DNA from: an uncultured PS1 clade bacterium
GTDB lineage: Bacteria; Pseudomonadota; Gammaproteobacteria; PS1; Pseudothioglobaceae
Assembly: GCA_937950605.1 (NCBI GenBank)
Contig: CALFDA010000004.1
Span: forward strand, 1 to 41,024
Reading direction: 5' to 3'
Length of the DNA stretch: 41,024 nt
Below the pieces are notes generated by a model that did no database searches, was not told the origin of the DNA, and saw only the letters and a program-made list of their open reading frames with translations. Shown piece after piece: positions 1-12,617 of the stretch. Each line of letters opens with the position of its first letter. Within the stretch, counting starts at the first letter, position 1. The position numbers and the translations under genes were made by a program.

Positions 1-1344
1 CCCGAGACTGGTTTAGCAATTGCATTCACTACAGTAGTGCTTGGTGGTTTGTTTCAAATTGGGTTTGGCTTGTTAAAATTAGGTCGTTTTATCAACCTTA
101 TGCCACATACAGTTACTTCGGGTTTTATGACGGGTATTGGAGTCATTATTATTATTTTGCAAATCCCACAAGTATTAGGTTTTTATGACATTAAAGGTTC
201 TACTGTAGGGATTTTCTCTCAACTTGCCGATATAGAAAACTATTTTGCAAATACAGGTGCTATAACTCTTGCGATTATCACATTATTAGTTGTCTACTTA
301 TTGCCTAAAAAGATTGGAAAATTTGTTCCATCACCACTGTTTGCGCTGATTACAGGCACTTTGATTTTATTATTTTTCCCTGAGCTTTTTTACTCTGATG
401 CCGAACCTTTGAGTCAAATGATTTTAGGCGATATTCCTACAGGCTTGCCTTCGTTTCAGTTTCCTGTTTGGGATACAAGTATCATACTTGATATGATTGC
501 ATCGGGTCTAATGTTAGCGGTTTTAGGCTCAATCGACTCTTTGCTTACCTCGTTAGTTGCTGATGAAATTACACGCACGCATCACAAATCAGACCGCGAG
601 CTTATTGGTCAAGGTATTGGTAATACTGTATCTGGTTTATTTGGTGGTTTACCAGGTGCTGGTGCAACAATGCGCACAATGACTAATGTTAAAGCAGGCG
701 GATTAACACCTATCTCGGGTGCTTTACATGCTGTGTTATTGTTTGTCATTGTTCTGGGTGGCGCGCAATATGCGCAAGCAATTCCATTGGCGGTATTAGG
801 CGCAATTTTAGTCAAAGTAGGCACCGATATTATTGACTGGGAATATCTAAAAAACTTAGGCTATGCGCCAAAATCTGGCATATTGATTATGTCTACAGTG
901 CTTAGCATTACGGTGTTTTACAATTTAATGGCCGCGGTTGGTGTTGGGTTGGTAATGGCAAGTTTAATTTTCTTACAAAGAATGACTGATGCACAAATCG
1001 CAGGCATTGTCTCAATTCAAACTATAGAACAAGCCACACATTTAGACAAAAATCACCAAGCACTGATTCGTGCTGGTGATACCTTGTTTTATCAGTTGAA
1101 CGGTCCAATAGGCTTTGGCTCAGCCAAAAGCATCGTTAAAGACTTTTCTAGCAAGTCTGATTATAACCGTGCAATTTTAGACCTAAGCAATGTACCAACG
1201 ATTGACTACACCTCATCCAGAGCCATTGCTGAAATTTGCAACATCTGTCGAGAAAATTCGGCGCAAATAGAAGTCATTGGTACTAATACCAAAGTGCGGA
1301 AGTTTCTTGAAAATATTGGTATTGATAACAAAATTATTACTTAA
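1..1344 (+). CDS. SulP-family anion transporter with C-terminal STAS domain (partial, 5' end outside window)
   Basis: Frame 1 is open from base 1 (PETGLAIAFTTVVLGGLFQIG...), so the ORF-track start at 37 is an internal GTG. SulP-like membrane segments and a C-terminal STAS-like region (AILDLSNVPTIDYTSSRAIAEI). Confidence 0.85.
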   Translation, partial: PETGLAIAFTTVVLGGLFQIGFGLLKLGRFINLMPHTVTSGFMTGIGVIIIILQIPQVLGFYDIKGSTVGIFSQLADIENYFANTGAITLAIITLLVVYLLPKKIGKFVPSPLFALITGTLILLFFPELFYSDAEPLSQMILGDIPTGLPSFQFPVWDTSIILDMIASGLMLAVLGSIDSLLTSLVADEITRTHHKSDRELIGQGIGNTVSGLFGGLPGAGATMRTMTNVKAGGLTPISGALHAVLLFVIVLGGAQYAQAIPLAVLGAILVKVGTDIIDWEYLKNLGYAPKSGILIMSTVLSITVFYNLMAAVGVGLVMASLIFLQRMTDAQIAGIVSIQTIEQATHLDKNHQALIRAGDTLFYQLNGPIGFGSAKSIVKDFSSKSDYNRAILDLSNVPTIDYTSSRAIAEICNICRENSAQIEVIGTNTKVRKFLENIGIDNKIIT

Positions 1345-1637
1345 TTTTTGTCTCTATCTTGTCTCATTTTATCTAAAATCTCATGAAGTTCGACCAAGCC
1401 TGATACTGGTAGAACTAAGCGGTGGGATATTTTGCGGAATTCTTGTTGTTGCCCTTCGGCACCTGTGTTTTCTTCATTCATCACTAGCGATGCTTGATAA
1501 AAATCAAGCTTTGCAACATTTTGTCGGATACTAATGGTCGCCACACCATCAACATAGGTTTCGTTGATGATATCCATGTTTTGTGTTTGGTTTTTAGATT
1601 TTAACTCTGTATTTACTGTTTGTGTTTTAGAGGCCAT
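1341..1637 (-). CDS. Uncharacterised 98-aa protein, possibly DUF3467-like
   Basis: Intact ORF overlapping the sulP stop by 4 bp on the opposite strand, ATG start. Family assignment is only a weak impression. Confidence 0.5.
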   Translation of the reverse strand: MASKTQTVNTELKSKNQTQNMDIINETYVDGVATISIRQNVAKLDFYQASLVMNEENTGAEGQQQEFRKISHRLVLPVSGLVELHEILDKMRQDRDKN

Positions 1638-1990
1638 TCTTTTTCCTTGGTTTTTTAATAAAGTCGGTCATTGTATCATACCAAGAATTTTGAGGTAGAC
1701 ATTTGTATGTATTCATATACATAATACACACTTTCTATCACGTTCTTAATACGCCCAATTAACGATATTTATCCAATTGATAATATAATCTTTTAGCACT
1801 GTATAACAGAGGATAATCACGCTAAATTTACCTATGTTTTTCTGCTCTTAGTAAATAGAACAAACTGGTTTTTAATGCTTGATTACTGTTTATTTTCTAG
1901 GATATAAATTAATTCCACATAAAAATACCCTAAGAATAAGATTCAGGATTGTCAAGGATTTGATTTTTATACCTATTTGAACTAGATTAT

Positions 1991-2533
1991 TTAAAAATCC
2001 TTATCCCAATCAACCAAAATTTGTTGTTTTTCAATATCGACCTCACATAAAAATGGGGCTATATAAGGTACCCAATGTTCTTTTTCTCCTTGCACAACAA
2101 GCACATGATTAGCACCTGTATATACTAAGTTTTTTACTGTTCCCAGCACGATTCCTAATTGGTTAACAACTTTCAAATTGATTAAATCTTGCCAATAATA
2201 TTCGCCCTTGTTGAGTTTAGGTAGTTGAGATCTGTCAACATAAATATTAGTACCAAGCATCATTCTAGCTTGTTGTCGATTGTCAAACCCTTTGATTTTT
2301 GCAACGATAGTTTTTGATTGTTCTTGAGCGTTGCTGATTGCTAATGTATGCCATTGTCCACCAACTTGAATACTCCATGGCTGATAAGATAGAATATTTT
2401 TTCTAGGATGTGTATGTGAAAAAATTTTAACCCATCCCCGAACGCCAAAAAGACCGTTAATTTTGCCAACTAACAGTCTTTTTGAGTTGGTAGCAACGCT
2501 TGTTGAATTATGCAACAGTTTTTGCCTTTGCAA
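1991..2533 (-). CDS. rimM: Ribosome maturation factor RimM
   Basis: VGKINGLFGVRGWVKIFSHT... and PRC-barrel-like C-terminus (YYWQDLINLKVVNQLGIVLGTVKNLVYTGANHVLVV). Follows rpsP. TTG start as called. Confidence 0.92.
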   Translation of the reverse strand: MQRQKLLHNSTSVATNSKRLLVGKINGLFGVRGWVKIFSHTHPRKNILSYQPWSIQVGGQWHTLAISNAQEQSKTIVAKIKGFDNRQQARMMLGTNIYVDRSQLPKLNKGEYYWQDLINLKVVNQLGIVLGTVKNLVYTGANHVLVVQGEKEHWVPYIAPFLCEVDIEKQQILVDWDKDF

Positions 2534-2539
2534 CTTCTT

Positions 2540-2818
2540 CTATTTTGGTTTAGTTTTGTTGTTTTCGCGAACTGGATAACTTTTAAATTCTTTAGCAAGT
2601 TGTTTAACTCGATCAGAAATTTGCGCGCCTTCTGATGTCCAATATTCTAATCTATCTTCTTTGATGGTTAGCCTAACTTCTTGTCCGCGAGCAACTGGAT
2701 TAAAATATCCAAGTTTCTCAATATAGCCACTGTCTCTAGGTTTTCTAGAATCTGTTGCTACAATTGAATAAAAAGGTTTTTTTTTGGCTCCACCTCTAGC
2801 TAATCTAATTTTAACCAT
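2540..2818 (-). CDS. rpsP: 30S ribosomal protein S16
   Basis: [41 protein letters not shown] is characteristic of S16. Confidence 0.97.
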   Translation of the reverse strand: MVKIRLARGGAKKKPFYSIVATDSRKPRDSGYIEKLGYFNPVARGQEVRLTIKEDRLEYWTSEGAQISDRVKQLAKEFKSYPVRENNKTKPK

Positions 2819-2884
2819 GGTTTTTTGCTCCTAAAAAAAATAAAACTTATGTCAAACAACATAAGACGCGGGATTATACATATT

Positions 2885-4279
<1,395 letters not shown>

Positions 4280-4333
4280 TCATCATTGATGCTAAAATTA
4301 TACGCCTCTTTACAATCATAACCGCTGGCGAAA

Positions 4334-6892
4334 ATGAAAACAGATTATTTAAAACATGTTGATGAGCGTGGCAGAGAAGGTTTGCCGCCACTAGCACTCA
4401 ACGCCAAACAAACAAAATCTGTTGTTGAAAACCTAATAAATGGCAACGATACAGATTTTTATCTGGATTTATTAACACATCGCGTACCACCAGGTGTTGA
4501 TGAGGCTACTTACATAAAGGCAAATTTTTTAACTAGTGTTGCCAAAGGTAAGCAAAACTGCAATGCTATCGATCAAAAAAGCGCTACTTTTTTGCTTGGT
4601 ACCATGATGGGGGGCTACAATATCCCGCCACTTATTGAATTATTAGACACAGACACAACTGCACAAATTGCATGTGATGCCTTATCTAAAACATTGCTTA
4701 TTTATGAGGCTTATCAAGAAATTGTAGAAAAGTCTGCTAATAATATTTTTGCCAAACAAGTTCTTGATTCTTGGGCAAACGCTGAATGGTTTACTAGTAA
4801 AAAAATCTTGCCTCAAAAAATCAAACTAACGGTTTTTCGTGTTGAAGGTGAAATCAATACCGATGATTTATCCCCCGCCACGCATGCATGGTCTCGTCCT
4901 GATATTCCCTTACATGCACAATCAATGTTAGCCAAAAAAATGTATAAACCTCTTGAAACGATTGCACAACTTAAAAAAACAGGTTTGCCGCTTGCCTTTG
5001 TTGGAGATGTAGTAGGTACAGGCTCTTCGCGTAAATCTGCAATCAATTCACTACTGTGGCACATGGGTAAAGATATTGATTATGTGCCAAACAAACGCAA
5101 TGGTGGCACGGTGTTAGGTGGCAATATCGCCCCTATTTTTTTTAACACTGCGCAAGATTCAGGTGTATTGCCGATTGAATGTGATGTATCAGGCATGCAA
5201 ATGGGTGATGAAATTACTATTTACCCTTTTGCAGGGAAAATCACAAATTCAAAAGGTGAAAGCATTGCTACTTTTGCACTTACACCAAATACTATTCCTG
5301 ATGAAATTCAAGCAGGGGGACGCATTCCACTTATTATTGGACGAGGGTTGAGCGACAAGGCACGCCAAGATTTAGGTTTGGATGTGAGCAAAATTTTCTT
5401 ACGCCCACAAGATGCTAACAATAGCGATGCAGGTTATACCTTGGCACAAAAAATTGTTGGCAAGGCATGTGGCATAGCAGGTGTGCGTCCAGGTACCTAT
5501 TGTGAACCACACATGACAACGGTTGGCTCGCAAGACACCACAGGCGCAATGACCCGTGATGAGTTGAAAGAATTGGCTTGTTTAGGCTTCTCGGCAGATT
5601 TAGTGATGCAAAGTTTTTGCCATACTGTTGCTTACCCGAAACCTGTTGATTTAGAATTGCAAAACAACCTGCCAGATTTTATACAATCTCGTGGTGGCGT
5701 TGCGCTTAAACCAGGTGATGGCGTTATTCATTCATGGTTAAACCGCATGTTAGTACCTGATACAGTAGGCACAGGTGGTGATTCACACACCCGCTTCCCA
5801 ATGGGTATTAGTTTTCCAGCAGGTTCTGGTTTGGTGGCGTTTGGTGCCTCGACTGGCATGTTGCCATTGGATATGCCAGAATCTGTTTTAGTGCGTTTTC
5901 GTGGCACTATGCAGGTGGGCATTACATTAAGAGATTTAGTGAATGCGATTCCTTATTTTGCTATTCAACAGGGTTTGTTGACGATTGAAAAAGCCAACAA
6001 GAAAAACATCTTCTCGGGTCGCATTTTGGAAATTGCAGGCTTGGAAGATTTGCAAGTAGAACAAGCTTTTGAATTAACCGACGCTTCGGCAGAACGTAGT
6101 GCAAATGGTTGTGCTATTAAACTTAACAAAGAGCCAATAGCACAATATTTACAATCTAACATAGTTTTGTTGTCTACAATGATTGATATGGGTTATGAAG
6201 ATAAAAAAACCCTTACGCGTCGCATACGAGCTATGCAAAGATGGCTAGATGCACCAGAATTATTATCAGCTGATGATAATGCCGAATATGCAGCTGTTAT
6301 TGAAATTAATCTCGATGATATCAAAGAGCCTATCCTTGCTTGCCCAAATGATCCTGACAACGTAAAACTACTCTCGGAGGTGGCTAACACCGAAATTGAC
6401 GAAGTATTTATTGGTTCATGTATGACTAATATCACTCACTTTAGGGTAGTCGCACAATTGTTAAAAAATTGCTCAAAATTGCCAACTGAGCTTTGGGTGG
6501 CACCACCAACGCGCATGGACGAATATCAACTTAAAGCAGAAGGTATATACAAAATGTTTGAATCTATTGCCCAACACACAGAAATCCCAGGTTGTTCTTT
6601 GTGTATGGGCAATCAAGCACGTGTTAAGGCGAATACTACTGTAATTTCAACTTCAACGCGTAACTTCCCTAATCGGCTAGGTGATAATGCCAATGTGTAT
6701 TTATCGTCCGCAGAAGTTGCTGCTGTTGCCGCTAAACTTGGGCGTATTCCAAACGTTGAAGAATATTTATCAGCAATGCAATCTATTAAACCAATGTTTG
6801 ATGATATTTATCGATACCTTAACTTTAGTCAGATGTCTGAATACCAAAAATCGACTAGACATGTTGCGCTTGATACTAATCTTACAAAATAA
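4334..6892 (+). CDS. acnB: Aconitate hydratase B
   Basis: 852-aa AcnB architecture; [61 protein letters not shown]. Confidence 0.97.
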   Translation: MKTDYLKHVDERGREGLPPLALNAKQTKSVVENLINGNDTDFYLDLLTHRVPPGVDEATYIKANFLTSVAKGKQNCNAIDQKSATFLLGTMMGGYNIPPLIELLDTDTTAQIACDALSKTLLIYEAYQEIVEKSANNIFAKQVLDSWANAEWFTSKKILPQKIKLTVFRVEGEINTDDLSPATHAWSRPDIPLHAQSMLAKKMYKPLETIAQLKKTGLPLAFVGDVVGTGSSRKSAINSLLWHMGKDIDYVPNKRNGGTVLGGNIAPIFFNTAQDSGVLPIECDVSGMQMGDEITIYPFAGKITNSKGESIATFALTPNTIPDEIQAGGRIPLIIGRGLSDKARQDLGLDVSKIFLRPQDANNSDAGYTLAQKIVGKACGIAGVRPGTYCEPHMTTVGSQDTTGAMTRDELKELACLGFSADLVMQSFCHTVAYPKPVDLELQNNLPDFIQSRGGVALKPGDGVIHSWLNRMLVPDTVGTGGDSHTRFPMGISFPAGSGLVAFGASTGMLPLDMPESVLVRFRGTMQVGITLRDLVNAIPYFAIQQGLLTIEKANKKNIFSGRILEIAGLEDLQVEQAFELTDASAERSANGCAIKLNKEPIAQYLQSNIVLLSTMIDMGYEDKKTLTRRIRAMQRWLDAPELLSADDNAEYAAVIEINLDDIKEPILACPNDPDNVKLLSEVANTEIDEVFIGSCMTNITHFRVVAQLLKNCSKLPTELWVAPPTRMDEYQLKAEGIYKMFESIAQHTEIPGCSLCMGNQARVKANTTVISTSTRNFPNRLGDNANVYLSSAEVAAVAAKLGRIPNVEEYLSAMQSIKPMFDDIYRYLNFSQMSEYQKSTRHVALDTNLTK

Positions 6893-6950
6893 AAATAGAT
6901 TTGCATAATCCAACAACACTCAGACAAAATCTAGTTGTTGATAAGTTTCT

Positions 6951-7694
6951 TTAATAGGTTTTGATGCCCTTATGCAACGCTACAATGCCACCTGATAAAT
7001 TGTGGTATTCGCAACTACTAAATCCTGCATCTAATACCATCTTTTTAAGAGCTTCTTGATTGGGGTGTTTGCGAATAGATTGCGCTAAATATTGATAAGC
7101 ATCTTCATCATCAGCAATAATTTTGCCTAATTTCGGCATTATGTTGAATGAATACGCGTCGTAGAATCTTTCCAATAAAGCAATGTCTGTTTTAGAGAAT
7201 TCTAATATCAACAAACACCCTCCATGCTTTAGCACACGATACATTTCTGCAATACACTGGTTTTTGTCGGTAACATTACGCAATCCAAAAGCAATAGATA
7301 CACAATCAAAGATATTGTCTGCAAAAGGAATATGCTCGCCATTGAATTGCACGAATTCTACACCTGTGATGCCTTTATTAATCAAATTCTTGCGCCCTTC
7401 ATTTAGCATGGTTGCATTAATATCAGACAGTATTACCTGTCCACTATCACCCACTTTCGCAGCGAAAGCACGTGCTAAATCTCCTGTGCCACCAGCAATG
7501 TCTAGGACCTTGTCTCCTGCTTTAACATTTGATGATGCAATAGTGTAATGCTTCCATAGACGATGTGCTCCGAATGACAAAACATCATTCATTAAGTCGT
7601 ATTTGCTAGCAACCGAATCAAATACACCACGCACTAAACTTTGTTTTTCCTCAGTGGCAACATCTTTGAATCCAAAATGTGTTGTTTTGTCCAT
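6951..7694 (-). CDS. ubiE: Demethylmenaquinone/ubiquinone C-methyltransferase UbiE
   Basis: [46 protein letters not shown] motif [12 protein letters not shown]. Confidence 0.96.
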   Translation of the reverse strand: MDKTTHFGFKDVATEEKQSLVRGVFDSVASKYDLMNDVLSFGAHRLWKHYTIASSNVKAGDKVLDIAGGTGDLARAFAAKVGDSGQVILSDINATMLNEGRKNLINKGITGVEFVQFNGEHIPFADNIFDCVSIAFGLRNVTDKNQCIAEMYRVLKHGGCLLILEFSKTDIALLERFYDAYSFNIMPKLGKIIADDEDAYQYLAQSIRKHPNQEALKKMVLDAGFSSCEYHNLSGGIVALHKGIKTY

Positions 7695-7696
7695 GG

Positions 7697-8833
7697 CTAT
7701 CTCTGTGGGTAAGGTCTAAAATCTGCCCCTGTATAAATCTGTGTTGGTCTAAAAATGCGATTGCACCTAACTTGCTCGTGCCAATGCGCTGCCCAACCTG
7801 CCGAGCGAGCCATAGCAAAAATAGGTGTAAAGTGCGCTTTGGGAATTTTGAAAATTTCAGCGTATACAATACCCGAATAAAAATCTACATTTGGATAAAC
7901 ACCTTTGACTGAAAGCAGATCTTCACAAACATATTCAACTTCAAGCGCGGTTTCAAAACGTTTAGATAGTTTGACCTTAAATTTATTAATATAATTTTCA
8001 ATCATGCTCTGTAGGATTGTGGCACGAGGGTCTTTAACTTGATATTCTCTATGCCCCATTCCCCAAATAACTTCTTTATTTTTAAGACGTTTTTCAATGT
8101 AACCGCGTGCATTTTTCGCATCACCAATCTCATCTAGCATATTTAAAACATCTTCGTTTGCGCCTCCATGCAATGAACCTGCCAAAGTGCCAACTGCTGC
8201 TGAAATTGAGGCAAAAGGATTAGCAAGTGTAGAAGCAGTAACCATTGCTGAGAATGTGCTAGCATTAATTGTATGCTCAGCATGCAAAATCAAACATGCG
8301 TCAAACAACTTAACAATATCATTATCTGGAACTTCGCCAAACGACATGTATAAAAAGTTTTTAGCATATGACATTTCTTTACTTGGAGGGATAGGGTCAT
8401 ACCCAGATCGGATACGCGCCCACATTGCCACCAAGGTACTCATATTAGCAATAATTTTGGTAAGTGCGCTTTGCGTGTAAGCAGAATTTGGGTCTTCAGC
8501 ACCTGCATCTGGATAAAAAGTTGACATTGCTGCAATAGATGCTTGCAAAACGTCCATTGGATGACCGTTAGCTGGCAATGACCACATCATAGAGCGAATA
8601 TTACGTTTAACTTCATAACGTTTGTGTAGCACATCTTTAAATGTCTTTAGCTTATTTTGGCTTGGCAATTCTCCATCTCTAAGCAGCATTGCCACTTCCT
8701 CAAATGAGGCATGTTTAACCAAATCTTGAATTGAATAACCACGGTACGCTAAAACACCATTTTCACCATCGATTGAAGAAATAGATGACTCTGTGGCTGG
8801 AACCCCTGCTAGACCTGGAATATATTCGATCAT
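7697..8833 (-). CDS. Citrate synthase, short form
   Basis: [39 protein letters not shown]. Start refined to [10 protein letters not shown] with upstream GAGGG; the ORF-track start at 8878 runs into erpA. Confidence 0.92.
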   Translation of the reverse strand: MIEYIPGLAGVPATESSISSIDGENGVLAYRGYSIQDLVKHASFEEVAMLLRDGELPSQNKLKTFKDVLHKRYEVKRNIRSMMWSLPANGHPMDVLQASIAAMSTFYPDAGAEDPNSAYTQSALTKIIANMSTLVAMWARIRSGYDPIPPSKEMSYAKNFLYMSFGEVPDNDIVKLFDACLILHAEHTINASTFSAMVTASTLANPFASISAAVGTLAGSLHGGANEDVLNMLDEIGDAKNARGYIEKRLKNKEVIWGMGHREYQVKDPRATILQSMIENYINKFKVKLSKRFETALEVEYVCEDLLSVKGVYPNVDFYSGIVYAEIFKIPKAHFTPIFAMARSAGWAAHWHEQVRCNRIFRPTQIYTGADFRPYPQR

Positions 8834-8847
8834 AATGCCCTCTAAAT

Positions 8848-9216
8848 TTATACTGAAAAAGATGAACCACAACCACAAGTAGTTTTGGCGTTAGGATTGT
8901 GAATAATAAAACGAGCACCTTGTAAATCCTCTAAATAATCAACTGTTGCGCCAATCAAATATTGATAGCTCATCGGATCAACAACTAGTTTTACACCTTG
9001 ATTTTCAACACTAGAATCCCCTTCTTTGTGTTTTTCGTCAAATGAAAAACCATACGAAAAACCAGAACAGCCGCCACCTGTAATGTACACGCGTAATTTT
9101 AAATTGTCGTTTTTTTCTTCTGTAAGAAGTTCTGATACCCTTTTAGCAGCATTATCACTAAAAATAATATCTGCCGTATCTAAAGTCTGAGTCGCCTCCA
9201 TCATTCCTCCTTGCAA
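8848..9216 (-). CDS. erpA: Iron-sulfur cluster insertion protein, ErpA/IscA family
   Basis: [20 protein letters not shown] ... [34 protein letters not shown] with the three conserved cysteines. The start may be the internal MMEATQ/MEATQ. Confidence 0.92.
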   Translation of the reverse strand: MQGGMMEATQTLDTADIIFSDNAAKRVSELLTEEKNDNLKLRVYITGGGCSGFSYGFSFDEKHKEGDSSVENQGVKLVVDPMSYQYLIGATVDYLEDLQGARFIIHNPNAKTTCGCGSSFSV

Positions 9217-9236
9217 GGTATTTTAAAGACACCCTG

Positions 9237-10268
9237 CTATGGCATTAATCCAATTTGCTCTAAACCTAATTTTTCATCTAGTCCAAATATTATGTTCATG
9301 TTTTGAATAGCCTGCCCAGATGCGCCTTTAACCAAATTATCAATTACCGATATAACGATCAATTTATTATTATCAGGTGCTTTTTGCAAACCGATTTGGC
9401 AAAAATTAGCCCCCTTTACACTACGTGTCTCTGGCGTATTGCCAGAGCCGAGAACTGTTACAAAAGACTCATCTTTATAGGCGTTTTCAAACAATGACTG
9501 AACATCTTTATTGCCATCTAATAAATCTACATAAATGGTAGCTTGCATGCCACGGATCATCGGTACAAGGTGGGGTACAAATGTTAAATCCACGCTTTCT
9601 CCTGCTAATGAATATAAGGCTTGCTTAATTTCTGGATAATGACGATGCCCAGAAACACCATAAGCCTTAAAGGATTCGCTAGCCTCGCACAATAGCATTG
9701 CCTGATTAACCACACGACCAGCACCACTCACACCCGACTTGCAATCTGCGACAATACTAGATAAATCAATGAGTTTATTGTCAATTAAAGGTTTTAGCCC
9801 TAATTGAATGGCAGTTGGATAACAACCCGGATTAGCAACAAGATTGGCGTTTTTAATTTGTTCGCGGTTAATTTCGCTTAAACCATAAACAGCTGATGCA
9901 AGCAAATCACTTTGAGTGTGTTCTAAACCATACCACTGACGATATTCATTCTTATCTTTTAGGCGAAAATCTGCGCCTAAATCAATTACTTTGATGCCTT
10001 TTTCAATAAATGCGCCCGCACTCTTCATAGCCACACCATGCGGTGTGGCAAAAAATATCACATCGCACTCGTCCAAAACTGCATCGTCTGGCAACGAAAA
10101 AACCAAATCGGATTGTCCAAGCATTGAAGGAAATACCTCATCAACACGCCGACCAACCTCCGAGCGAGAACTAATCGCTATGACTTGCGCTTGTGCATGA
10201 TTGTGTAAAAGACGCAACAACTCGGCACCTGTATAGCCTGTACCACCAATAATACCTGCTTTAATCAT
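9237..10268 (-). CDS. argC: N-acetyl-gamma-glutamyl-phosphate reductase
   Basis: [21 protein letters not shown]; catalytic ANPGCYPTA. Confidence 0.97.
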   Translation of the reverse strand: MIKAGIIGGTGYTGAELLRLLHNHAQAQVIAISSRSEVGRRVDEVFPSMLGQSDLVFSLPDDAVLDECDVIFFATPHGVAMKSAGAFIEKGIKVIDLGADFRLKDKNEYRQWYGLEHTQSDLLASAVYGLSEINREQIKNANLVANPGCYPTAIQLGLKPLIDNKLIDLSSIVADCKSGVSGAGRVVNQAMLLCEASESFKAYGVSGHRHYPEIKQALYSLAGESVDLTFVPHLVPMIRGMQATIYVDLLDGNKDVQSLFENAYKDESFVTVLGSGNTPETRSVKGANFCQIGLQKAPDNNKLIVISVIDNLVKGASGQAIQNMNIIFGLDEKLGLEQIGLMP

Positions 10269-11620
10269 TAATGTGAATCTCCTAACATTTTCTCAAGATA
10301 ATGAATATTCATGCCGCCTTTACGGAAAGTTTGATCTGCCATAATGCGTGCATGCAAAGGGATATTAGTTTTAATACCGTCAATCACCATTTCATCTAAA
10401 GCATTTTGCATCTTGATAATCGCACCTAATCGAGTATCGGAAAAGGTGATTAATTTGCCAATCATGGAGTCATAATGTGGCGGCACGCTATAACCATCAT
10501 AAATATGCGAATCAACTCGCACACCCAAACCTCCAGCGGCATGGAATTGAGTAATTTTGCCAGGTGATGGCATAAAGTTATTTGCATCTTCCGCATTAAT
10601 ACGACATTCAAGTGCAAATCCTTTAATTACTATATCATCTTGCGTGAATGATAGAACTTGACCATCTGCAATTAATATTTGCTCACGCACAATGTCAATA
10701 CCCGTAATCATTTCTGTAACAGGGTGTTCCACCTGCACACGAGTGTTCATCTCAATAAAGTAAAAGGCATTATTTTCGAACAAGAATTCAAAGGTTCCTG
10801 CACCACGATAATTGATTTTTTTACAAGCGGCTGTACAAATATTGCCTATCCTATTGCGTAACTCAGGAGTAATACCTAGTGCTGGCGCCTCTTCTACCAC
10901 TTTTTGATGACGGCGTTGCATTGAGCAATCACGCTCACCTAGATGTATTGCATTACCATACTCATCGGCTAGCACTTGTACCTCAACATGACGTGGCGTG
11001 GTAAGGAATTTCTCCATATAAACTTCTGGATTGCCAAAAAAATTTTGCGCCTCAGTCCTAGTTAGTTCGATTGAGCTTAGTAAATCCTGTTCTTTCTCTA
11101 TCACACGCATACCACGACCGCCGCCGCCGCCAGAAGCTTTAATAATAATTGGAAAACCAATCTTATTAGCAAGCGCAATATTTTGGTTGTCATCTTTGCC
11201 TAATCCGCCATCAGAACCAGGCACGCAAGGAACGCCAGAACCTCGCATCGCCTCAATAGCTGCTACTTTATCCCCCATCATACGAATATTTTGCGCACGA
11301 GGACCAATAAAAATAAATCCGCTTTCCTCAACACGTTGTGCAAAATCTGCATTTTCGGATAAAAATCCATAACCTGGATGAATTGCATCTGCATGGGTAA
11401 CTTCAGCCGCTGCAATCAGTGCTGGAATATTTAAATAACTTTCTGCCGATGGGTGCGGACCAATACAAACCGCTTCGTCCGCCAAACGCACATGTTTTAA
11501 ATCTTTGTCGGCTGTCGAGTAAACCGCAACTGTTTGAATACTCAACTCTTTACAAGCACGCAAGATACGCAACGCAATTTCACCACGGTTGGCAATTAAA
11601 ACTTTATTAATTTTATTCAT
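10268..11620 (-). CDS. accC: Acetyl-CoA carboxylase biotin carboxylase subunit
   Basis: [36 protein letters not shown]-grasp region; [24 protein letters not shown]. Confidence 0.98.
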   Translation of the reverse strand: MNKINKVLIANRGEIALRILRACKELSIQTVAVYSTADKDLKHVRLADEAVCIGPHPSAESYLNIPALIAAAEVTHADAIHPGYGFLSENADFAQRVEESGFIFIGPRAQNIRMMGDKVAAIEAMRGSGVPCVPGSDGGLGKDDNQNIALANKIGFPIIIKASGGGGGRGMRVIEKEQDLLSSIELTRTEAQNFFGNPEVYMEKFLTTPRHVEVQVLADEYGNAIHLGERDCSMQRRHQKVVEEAPALGITPELRNRIGNICTAACKKINYRGAGTFEFLFENNAFYFIEMNTRVQVEHPVTEMITGIDIVREQILIADGQVLSFTQDDIVIKGFALECRINAEDANNFMPSPGKITQFHAAGGLGVRVDSHIYDGYSVPPHYDSMIGKLITFSDTRLGAIIKMQNALDEMVIDGIKTNIPLHARIMADQTFRKGGMNIHYLEKMLGDSH

Positions 11621-11633
11621 CAGAATAACAACC

Positions 11634-12080
11634 TTATTGAATTACAACTAAAGTTTGACCAAATTCAACCGCATCACCATCACTACACAAAATTTCGGTT
11701 ACTGTGCCAGATTGATCGGCCTCAATCTGATTCATAATTTTCATTGCTTCAACAATGCAAACCGTATCGCCCTGATTAACATGTTGCCCAAGTTCAACAA
11801 ATGCAGCAGAGGTTGGTGAGGCAGCACCATAAAACGTGCCTACCATTGGTGAGATAATTGGATGTCCATCAGTTACTGGAGTTTCTATTGATTCAACACT
11901 AGCGGGTGCGGACACAGGCGTAACAGCAACAGGTGTTGCCACTTGCACAGGGGCATTGTTGACTGGCACATCGATATAACGAGAGATACGCACCGAATCT
12001 TTGCCCTCGACAATTTCAATTTCTGACATGCCAGAATCTTTCAGCAACTCCACTAGTTTTTTTACTTTGCGAATGTCCAT
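11634..12080 (-). CDS. accB: Acetyl-CoA carboxylase biotin carboxyl carrier protein
   Basis: [23 protein letters not shown]...; biotinylation motif [10 protein letters not shown]. Start refined from 12113 to 12080. Confidence 0.97.
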   Translation of the reverse strand: MDIRKVKKLVELLKDSGMSEIEIVEGKDSVRISRYIDVPVNNAPVQVATPVAVTPVSAPASVESIETPVTDGHPIISPMVGTFYGAASPTSAAFVELGQHVNQGDTVCIVEAMKIMNQIEADQSGTVTEILCSDGDAVEFGQTLVVIQ

Positions 12081-12081
12081 T

Positions 12082-12522
12082 CTAATGCTCCTTAATATGT
12101 TTAATTGCTGCATTTAGTGCAAATTCATAGCCTTGTGCGCCAAAACCTGAAATAACGCCATGCGCAATGTCGGAAAAATAAGATTGCTGACGAAATGCTT
12201 CGCGTTTATAAACGTTAGACAAATGCACCTCTGTAAACGTAATACCAGTTGCTAATATCGCATCACGCAAAGCAATAGAAGTATGTGTAAATGCCGCAGG
12301 ATTAATAATCATATATTTTATGCCTTGCTCTCTAGCGGCGTGAATTTTGTTAATCAAACCAGCTTCCGAATTGTCTTGATGGTGTTCAATCGATAATCCC
12401 GCATCAATAGCTAACGCAATAATGTGGCTGACAATGTCATCTAAGGTCTGCATGCCGTATTGATCTGGTTCACGCACGCCCAACATATTTAGATTAGGAC
12501 CACTTAACAACAGAATATCCAT
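12082..12522 (-). CDS. aroQ: 3-dehydroquinate dehydratase type II
   Basis: [23 protein letters not shown]...; [26 protein letters not shown]. Confidence 0.97.
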   Translation of the reverse strand: MDILLLSGPNLNMLGVREPDQYGMQTLDDIVSHIIALAIDAGLSIEHHQDNSEAGLINKIHAAREQGIKYMIINPAAFTHTSIALRDAILATGITFTEVHLSNVYKREAFRQQSYFSDIAHGVISGFGAQGYEFALNAAIKHIKEH

Positions 12523-12617
12523 CTTTGCTGATTTATATAATACAGATAACCGATTTTACCACCAACATCGGTGATATTAGATGTGTTTAGCCCAACCTAA
12601 AATATCTAACTAAATTA

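Noticed and set aside
6911-6940. CAACAAC...GTTGTTG as bidirectional terminator between acnB and ubiE
   Set aside because: Only a 7-bp stem with a 16-nt loop and no convincing T-tract; too weak to call.
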